Shown: positions 56,847 to 64,000 of the stretch, piece after piece
How the letters are laid out: every line of letters starts with the position of its first letter
Position numbering within the stretch: the first letter of the stretch is position 1
Source of the DNA: Calliphora vicina
Taxonomy: Eukaryota > Arthropoda > Insecta > Diptera > Calliphoridae
Direction: 5' to 3'
DNA length: 64,000 nt
Assembly: GCF_958450345.1 (NCBI RefSeq)
Contig: NC_088782.1
Span: 90,318,858-90,382,857, forward strand
Program-made: the position numbers and the translations under genes
Notes under the pieces: generated by a model
What the model saw: only the letters and a program-made list of their open reading frames with translations
Told to the model about the DNA's origin: nothing
Databases searched by the model: none

Positions 56847-58110
56847 TAGGGTTCCTAATTTCCCGGAAAAAAAATTCTTTCTCCAGAAATTTTTCGAATA
56901 AATTGACTTCTAATTGTACTAGGGTTTTAAAATAAGTATAAAATAACTATATTTGGTTGTACAGCCTTTATAAGGGTTTCTAATTTCTGTGGTCACAAGC
57001 AATAACCGCCTAATTCAAAAAACATGTTTTTGAGAAAAAGCAATTTATAGTTATAAAAGCGTTTCTGCGAAAAATAAAAGAATGCATTAGAAAAAGTAGA
57101 ATGCAGAATCAAAGCTTCTTACCCTTACAATGCTAAAATGAAAAATTATAATAAAAGCTTTATTTATTAGAGAAATATTTAATAAAAACAAATATCATCG
57201 CTTAATGCAACTCAGAAATACTAAATTGAAAGTGCTAATGTCTGATTAGGCGTTTGTTGAAAACAAAATAACAATAACAACTAAAGTCTTTATAAGCTAT
57301 TTAAACAAAATAAAATATAATTTAATGTTTTCTTAAGTATATTTTGGCGTTTATTGTAAATGCAATAGTCTTCCTTAGGACTTAAGCCAATATGTTTCTA
57401 ATTAATAACTTTTTAAATAAGAAAGTTAGGAAGGTAGGGATTTCACGTATACATACATACAGTTCTATGAACAGTATAATGTAGCATATATAACTCGAAT
57501 CTTTCTTAAGTCGACTTAGGTGGTTATTGCTTATGACCACAGATTTAATATTGACATTTTATCGGTATTGTCACAGTCGTAGTTTCGTAGTAGTCAGTAT
57601 AAAATCAATAAATTCTTTGTTTAATTAAAAAACTTATGAATTTCGACTAAGTTAAAAATCTATAAAACATGCGTAGTTAGAGACATTTTCCATATCTGAT
57701 TGTAGATAAACAAATTTGAAACACTATTATTGTAATTATTTTCTCTAAATATGAATAATATTCATTGAATATTCCTAAAAGTTGTAATGTTAGACATCTT
57801 AATAATTCCTTTAAGAGCATAAACTTTAAATCAGATTCATTCTTAATAACCAAATTTTTCTATTGCGGCTTGAGTTGAGTGAAAAAAATTCGGTTATTTC
57901 AACTGAAATACTTCTTTGCCAACTGACTATCTGTTGCTAGAACCGAAAAAATCTATGGATATAATAGAATGATTCAATTAGCAACAAATTTGGCCATCGA
58001 AACGAATCTGAAAATTGTAACTTTTAGAAGAAAACATATGAAGAAATTCCCGACAAACATTTCCCGAAAATTAACAAAAAAATATTCCCGGGTAATTTTT
58101 CCCGCGTAGG
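56847..58110. mobile_element. Insertion with TAGGGTTCCTAATTTCCCGG end in DINE-like copy 3
   Basis: AATGAT is present on both sides (56841-56846 and 58111-58116), while other copies have it once, so about 1264 bp was inserted here. The left end TAGGGTTCCTAATTTCCCGG recurs at 62660. The right end (TTTTTCCCGCGTAGG) is a partial inverted match (CCCGGGAAATTTTT theme). The superfamily is unclear; a 6-bp repeat is unusual and may be a truncated 8-bp duplication. Noncoding. Confidence 0.6.
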
Positions 58111-58767
58111 AATGATAGATATTTCAAAGACCTTTGCATAGGGATGACAATCCCGAAATCCCGATCGGGATTCCGAATCCCGGGATTTGTAAAAAACAAT
58201 CCCGGGATTTTTCGGGATTAACAAATCCCGAAAATTACGAGATTTTTTAATATTTTAGGATGAAACCTAGAAAGCTAAATTTCAGCATACTTATAATACT
58301 AATATAAAACAAGTAAGAGTGTTATATTTATCTTTTATACCCACCATCAATATGTAGTTTTGGTCTTCTATGGGGACTTGAATCAGTATTTATGAATGAA
58401 TGAAATTTATGTTAATATCATTATATATAAATTTTTTATTGACAATAAAATATTTTCTGATATAGAGGTTATATTATTATGGACTGGTCCTCACAAGAGT
58501 TGGTAGAAAGATTAATTTTCATATATAACTTGTTTATTCAATTTTATCACTATATTAATTATTATAAGACAATTATGAATGTTAAAGTCATTTTCTGAAG
58601 GGGACCATGTATGGGGACTAGGGACAAATGTAGCCCGGTTTCCGCAATACTTTATATATATTTTAATTCAATCCATTAGTTTTTGCTTTGTTATATTTCT
58701 ACTTAATGTATTAACGAAATAAATAGTTTTTATTGTTAAACTTGATGTTTTTTGATATTTAATTAAA

Positions 58768-61700
58768 ACTAGTATACCCCGGTGCACTTCGCTATCCCTA
58801 TCCTAGTAAAATTAAACTATGTACAATAGGGTGGCCCTTAATAAACGAAAGTTGGATTTTGGCCATTCTCACCCCCCAGTTTGGTGAACATTAGTAAAAA
58901 AATCATCCTGAAAAAATTTTAGGTAAATCGGTTGGGGTTAAGACGTGCCGCAAGCCCTCTGAAGTTTTGAGATGCATTTACAAGGGGAAAAAATTCATTT
59001 TTTGTAAAAATTTTGCCATTAAAAAATTACTTTTGTAATTCAATTTAAAAGAATCGAAATGTGTACGTAATTGTCGTTCTAATGAGACATAAAAAACAGA
59101 AATCGGTTAAAAAATTTTAAAGTTATTAAAAATTCGCCAGGCCATTAACGTGTCTCAGGCCACTAGAACAAGAAATGTTGGAACAAAATTAACATATTTT
59201 GAGAAATATTAAAATAAAAGCTCATTTTTACTTAAAATATGTCCATATTTACTTGTATATGAGTTTTTGTCTTCGTAGGATACCGTTAACCTATTCTTAG
59301 GTATGAACAAAAAAAATGAATTTTTTTAACGGCAGTTTCAAAACTCCATTTTCAAATATTTAAAAATTTTGTTAAACAAATTTCAGAATTTTTTGATCAT
59401 CTCATTGGGATTTATTAAGAGTAATATGAAAATATCTCTTATAGTTTTTCCGTACCTGCGATTTAAATTTTGAAATTTTCGAGAAAAACCAATTATTTGG
59501 CAATTTTTAGGCCAATGAGCTCTATTTTCTTACTCTTATGAATTTTAAGCAAAACTTAATTAGAATATTATAGTCCAGATAATTCTAAATATACTCTGAA
59601 ACTTTTACTAAAATCAAAAAACGTTAACCCTTAAATCGTGAAGGTCAAAGGTCAAATTTTTCAATATTTGGAATTTCTCTTGGAAAGATTTTGAAATGTT
59701 CGAAATGTTGTATATTTTTGGGCCGATTTTGATGAAATTTAACAAAAATATAACACAAAGCCTAGTATTTACAAAAGCAGCAGAAAAATTAAAATTAACC
59801 CTATATAGCACTTGGTGTTAAAATGACCCCAAACTTCTAAAACCATAAAAAATTATGATTTTAAAAGTTTGGTGTCATTTTAACCCCAAGTGCCATTAAG
59901 CGTTAATTTCCATTCTTGTGCTGTTATTATAAACCCTAGAGTTTATGTTATATTTTTGTTAAATTTCATCAAAATCGGCCCAAAATATACAACATTTCGA
60001 TCATTTCGAAATCTTTCCAAGAGAAATTCCAAATATTGAAAAATTTTACCTTTGACCTTCACGATTTAAGGGTTAACGTCTTCCGATTTTAGTAGAAGTT
60101 TCAGAGTATATTTAGAATTATCTGGACTATAATATTCTGAATAGGTTTTACTTAAAATTCATAAGAGTAAGGAAATAGAGCTCATTGGCCTAAAAATTGC
60201 CAAATAATTGGTTTTTCTCGAAAATTTCAAAATTTAAATCGCAGGTACGGAAAAACTATAAGAGATATTTTCATAATTTTTTCACATTTTTATTCCCTAT
60301 TATACTCTTAATAAATCCCAATGAGATGATCAAAAAATTCTGAAATTTGTTTAACAAAATTTTTAAAAATTTGAAAATGGAGTTTTGAAACTGCCGTTAA
60401 AAAAATTAAATTTTTTTGTTCATACCTAAGAATAGGTTAACGGTATCCTACGAAGACAAAAACTCATATACAAGTAAATATGGACATATTTTAAGTAAAA
60501 ATGAGCTTTTATTTTAATATTTCTCAAAATATGTTAATTTTGTTCCTACATTTCATGTTCTAGTGGCCTGAGACACGTTAATGTCCTGGCGAATTTTTAA
60601 TAACTTTAACATTTTTTGACCGATTTCTGTTTTTTATGTCTCATTAGAACGACAATTACGTACACATTTCGATTCTTTTAAATTAAATTACAAAGGTAAT
60701 TTTTTAATGGCAAAATTTTTACAAAAACTGAAAAAAATGCATTTTTTCCCCTTGTAAATGCATCTCAAAACTTCAGAGGGCTTGCGGCACGTCTTAACCC
60801 CAACCGATTTACCTAAAATTTTTTCAGGATGATTTTTTTTGCTAATGTTCACCAAACTGGAGGGTGAGAATGGCCAAAATCCAACTTTCGTTTATTAAGG
60901 GCCACCCTAATGTACAATGGTATGATAATAACACATGCAAAATATTGAGAATCTCTCAATTACTGTTTATTTGATATTCAAACATTAACTAATTTGGTAT
61001 GGGAGACACTACTTCACTGTTCTGATCCCACCCATTTATATGTATATTATGTAAAAAAAATAACTCATATTCACTTTAACTTTACTTTATTTGGGAGGCC
61101 GTCATTCCAACTAAGCCGATCATGTTTAGCTAAACTTTGTAAAATGATCAAGAATAAATTCGTTTTTAATATGGTAATAAATTGATTGATATACATTTTA
61201 AATACTTTTAGAATTGTAGTTCTCCAGATATTCGAAATTAATTATTTACTTTGAATGAGAGGTGCCACCACTAATGCAATCCCGACCACTTTCAGCCAAT
61301 TTCTGTAAAATGGTAATAGAGCTATGCGGACAAAGTTTGAAGAATCATGTAATTATAACTTTGTATGGGAGGTGACTCACATCCTTTTCCGACCCTCCCA
61401 TTTTGGTTCCCCAGACATTCGAAATTAATATTTACTTTGTATGGGAGGTGCTACGTCCTCTAATCTTATTTCGCCTATTTTCAGCTAGTAATAACAAATT
61501 AATTCGTAAAAAGCTTAAACACTTTTATAATTGTAATAGTTCTCCAGATATTCGAAATTAAATATTTACTTTGTATAGGGTGTGCCACGCCTACTATTCC
61601 AATCCCGAAAATTTTCAGCGAAACTGTGCAAAATGATAAAAGAGCCATATAGACAAAGTTTGAAAAATCTTGAAATTATAGTTCACAAAATATTTAAAAA

Positions 61701-62060
61701 TAACTATTTACTTTGTATGGGAGGTGACACGCCACCTGTTCCGATCCATCTCATTTTTGGTTAAACTGCATGCAGTGATAATAAATTGATTCGTATAAAG
61801 TTTAAAGCCCTTCGCAATTATAGGTCTGCAGATATTATAAAATAACTATTTACTCACAATTACATATTGAGAAAATAAAAAAAACCTTCAAAATATTTCT
61901 TTCAAGCGACTTTAAATTAAATAATTAAATCTTCTTCATTGTTTTCTATAACAACTCTCACTTAAAACAGAGCGGAATCAATACTGTTTAATTGTTTCTC
62001 TTATTTATTTACAACACGTTTTTGCATATGTGTTAGTAACATCTTAAAACGCTTATAACT
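58768..62060 (+). repeat. 'ACTAGC..CCCGGTGCACTT' repeat copy 3, split
   Basis: 58768-58826 (ACTAGTATACCCCGGTGCAC, ..TAGTAAAATTAAAC) continues at 60910 (TGGTATGATAATAACACATG) and runs collinear with copies 1 and 2 to about 62060. The hairpin present in the other copies is missing. Confidence 0.7.
58827..60909. mobile_element. 2.1-kb hAT-type foldback element, TSD ATGTACAA
   Basis: ATGTACAA lies at 58819-58826 and 60910-60917. The ends are TAGGGTGGCCCTTAATAAAC on both strands. The two arms of about 1 kb pair almost completely around a centre near 59850 (CATAAAAAATTATG), apart from small indels. It is nearly all stem. Noncoding. Related arms at 7800-8720 and 44402-44984 are more decayed. Confidence 0.9.
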
Positions 62061-62490
62061 CCTAAAAAACTGAACCGATTTCAATAAAATATATATTCTG
62101 CACTTCTGTGAATAAATCCCTTTAAAATGGTATATTTCTTTCCTAAATTGAATGTATAATTTGAGCGTAAAAGGGGTCTAAAGAAATCGACTTGCCTATT
62201 AATATTATGATCCCGAAGTCCCCAAAAATCCCGGGATTTACATTTCTAAAATCCCGAATCCCGGGATTTGTAAAACCCAGTCCCGTTTGGCAAACCTACC
62301 TTTGCAACAAAATCGGAAAAAATATTTAATTTTTTTTTTTAAATTAGAAAACAAAATTTTAAATTTAAAAAATTTTAAAATAACAATTCGAAATTTTTTT
62401 TTTCCAAAAAATTAAAATATTTAAAATTTGTATTTTGAATTATAATTTGGTGAAGGTTATAAAAGATTCGAATATAGCTCTCTTACTTGT

Positions 62491-62941
62491 TTTATTTTCA
62501 CTTTTTACAAAAGAATAAATGGAAATGTAACATTTTATAATTGAATTAAAATTTAGAATTGTAGATAATATCATACATAAATATTTATAATTTTGAATAA
62601 AGTAAAACCAATATTGTCTTGAAAATTACTTAAGACATCTAAATCACATAATAGTCTTGTAGGGTTCCTAATCGGGAAATTTTTCTTCTTAAAGATTACA
62701 GTATTATTTGATCTGAAAATGTCGGTCATTTATACTGAATAATTTGATGGCCAATAAATTCGATTAGCAAACCAAAACAGGAAAATTAAAATTGTTAATA
62801 GCTCGACTTAATAAAAATTAAAATTTTAAGTATACTTAACATTAAAACTTCTAGGATATTCATATTTAGAGTTAATGTTGGCAATAATACTGGTTTAAAT
62901 TTTTTATATTAGGTTAAAGTATTTTTGAGATTTTTTTTATT
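62491..62941. other. AT-rich interval with an isolated TAGGGTTCCTAATC end at 62660
   Basis: One end of the 56847-58110 family is present without a partner. Nothing else recognised. Confidence 0.45.
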
Positions 62942-63677
62942 TTGACATTTTGGTCAAACAGGTGTTTTTTCTTATCCATGTAACTTATTACATATTTTTC
63001 TTAGCAAAATGTGTCCCAAACAGTTTAGATAGCTCTTTCTTCAATCTTTCGAAAAAAAATATTTAAAAAAATTAAAAATTTTTAATATTTTTTTTCCGAA
63101 ATCAAAAACTTTTTTGACTTTTTTTTTTAAATGAGCCCATTTTTTTTTTTTAAATAAAGCTTAGATATTTTCCTTGAACACCTATTTTGTCGCTTAGTGG
63201 GATGCGAGTGGGATATCTATCAAAATAAATATTTTGTAACTCAAAACATACAATTTGTGACTTTTTTTGCAAAATCAAAAACTTTGTTGACTTTTTTTTC
63301 AAAATGGACCCATTTTTAATTTTTTTTTTAGCTTAAACAAAAGCTTATATATTATCCTTAAGACCCTTTTGGTAGCTGAGTGGGATGCGAGTGGGATATC
63401 TATCAAAATAAATATTTTTTAAATTAAGACTTACAATTTTTGACATTTTTTTTTGCCCTTTTTTTAAAAATTTTTTTTAGTCAAAAGAAAGCTTAGGTCC
63501 ATTCCTTTAAGATATTTTTAGTCCCTTAGTGGGATGCGAGTGGGATATCTATCAAAATAAATATTTTATAACTCAAGAAATACAATTTTTTACTTTTTTT
63601 TTACCTTGGTACAAATTTCATCCCGATCGGAAGACATCGATTTCAAAAGTAGGTTCACTTGACATGAAATGCCCCAT
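62942..63677. mobile_element. Foldback element copy 3 (left part plus right terminus)
   Basis: The left arm begins inside the terminal block (CATTTTGGTCAAACAGGTGT) and has three GTGGGATGCGAGTGGGATAT units (63198, 63382, 63528). It then jumps at about 63603 to the inverted terminal block ending GACATGAAATGCCCCATAT. The right-arm repeat units are deleted. Confidence 0.75.
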
Positions 63678-63689
63678 ATATATAACATA

Positions 63690-64000
63690 TTGAATTGAAT
63701 TTTATTTGAATACGAATATTTTTAAGAGATTTATGCTAGTTAAAGTGATTTTCGGAAGTGGACCTTATATGGGAGCTATGACTAATTATGGACCGATCGC
63801 CACAAAATTTGGTAGGCGCGAGTTTAGCTTATATAAAACTTATTTGTGCTCAATTTGCGTATTATTTGAGTTATTAAAATTAAAATTCGGTATTCTCCAA
63901 TATTTTGTTTTTAAACTTTTGCATTATTGGGGACTTTATGAGAGATAGAGAGTTTTTCTTCACAAAATATTCAATGTGTATGTATGAAAATGATAAGATA
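63690..64000 (+). repeat. 'TTTTCGGAAGTGGACCTTATATGGGAGC' dispersed repeat, second full copy
   Basis: Near-identical to 50095-50240 up to CTCAATTTG, then diverging. The 80-codon frame here follows the repeat and has no known motif. Continues beyond the window. Confidence 0.6.

Larger units (their letters stand above)
58139..62298. mobile_element. 4.2-kb hAT-type element with CCCGGGATT ends, TSD CCTTTGCA
   Basis: CCTTTGCA lies at 58131-58138 and 62299-62306; other DINE-like copies carry it once (GACCTTTGCA). The ends are TAGGGATGACAATCCCG and, inverted, TAGGTTTGCCAAACGGG. Subterminal ATCCCGGGATT palindromes cluster at both ends (58141-58245 and 62210-62285). There is no transposase. The body contains copy 3 of the ACTAGC repeat, itself split by a foldback. 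Confidence 0.85.
55979..62490 (-). repeat. DINE-1-like repeat copy 3, opened by three insertions
   Basis: The surviving pieces are 55979-56011 (TACCCTTCACCATCATGAGA), 56516-56846 (GTAATTTCCAC...TATTCTGGATCC...GGATATCTAATGAT), 58111-58138 (GATAGATATTTCAAAGACCT) and 62299-62490 (CTTTGCAACAAAATC...CTCTCTTACTTGTTTT). Joined, they give the same order as the copies at 31637 and 36305. Confidence 0.8.

Noticed and set aside
63706..63948. 80-codon frame near the right edge
   Set aside because: It follows a dispersed repeat also present at 50100, without recognisable motifs.

Overview
The window looks like a gene-poor, strongly AT-rich stretch of an insect nuclear genome, most likely a higher (cyclorrhaphan, perhaps calyptrate) fly. 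Three signs support this. There is a DINE-1/INE-1-like repeat in three broken copies. There are decayed transposases of insect-typical families (DD37E, probable rosa/DD41D, piggyBac). There are Helitron, non-LTR and LTR retrotransposon remnants. I found no intact host gene. Nearly everything that can be named is a transposable element, a fragment of one, or a tandem repeat. Species assignment is inference; repeat family names come from memory of conserved motifs, not from a search.

Layout. 0-6.5 kb: C-terminal half of a DD37E transposase at the window edge, a foldback-arm remnant, a 0.75 kb inverted-repeat element carrying an 89-codon open frame, a broken piggyBac transposase and two palindromic elements. 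6.56-12.2 kb: one large hAT-type element with an 8-bp target duplication, stuffed with nested elements (RTE/SINE-like tail, an element with two tRNA-like modules, a piggyBac MITE, a hAT MITE). 12.2-12.8 kb: a possible decayed gene with a signal-peptide-like start. 13-16 kb: an 'ACTAGC..CCCGG' repeat. 16.6-22 kb: a DINE-like repeat split by a Harbinger-type element, then two more Harbinger-type elements. 22-23.3 kb: a non-repetitive block. 23.3-31.2 kb: a hAT MITE, a head-to-tail Helitron array interrupted by a TA-flanked element with a tiny two-exon frame, a classic foldback element and a solo LTR, then a reverse-strand non-LTR reverse transcriptase pseudogene. 31.5-41.3 kb: nested hAT-type elements and a 3.9-kb array of a 31-bp satellite lying inside a DINE-like copy. 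41.4-50.8 kb: an element with ~170-bp repeats, a hAT MITE, a second foldback copy and a 765-bp near-perfect tandem duplication, then a large inverted repeat. 51-54 kb: DD37E and DD41D-like transposase remnants. 56-62.5 kb: a DINE-like repeat opened by three independent insertions, one of which contains a further repeat split by a 2.1-kb foldback. 62.9-64 kb: another foldback copy and a dispersed repeat.

How it fits together. Because each repeat family has other copies here, empty and filled sites can be compared within the window, so many insertion boundaries can be read to the base. Twelve hAT-type insertions have matching 8-bp flanks (nine exact, three with one mismatch), several others have 3-bp TTA/TAA or 2-bp TA duplications, and one has TTAA. 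The most unusual items are the foldback family with asymmetric ~180-bp repeat arms (7 versus 4 units), the 31-bp satellite with a perfect palindrome in every typical unit, the 48-codon two-exon frame inside a TA-flanked element, and the tRNA-like modules inside inverted-repeat elements.
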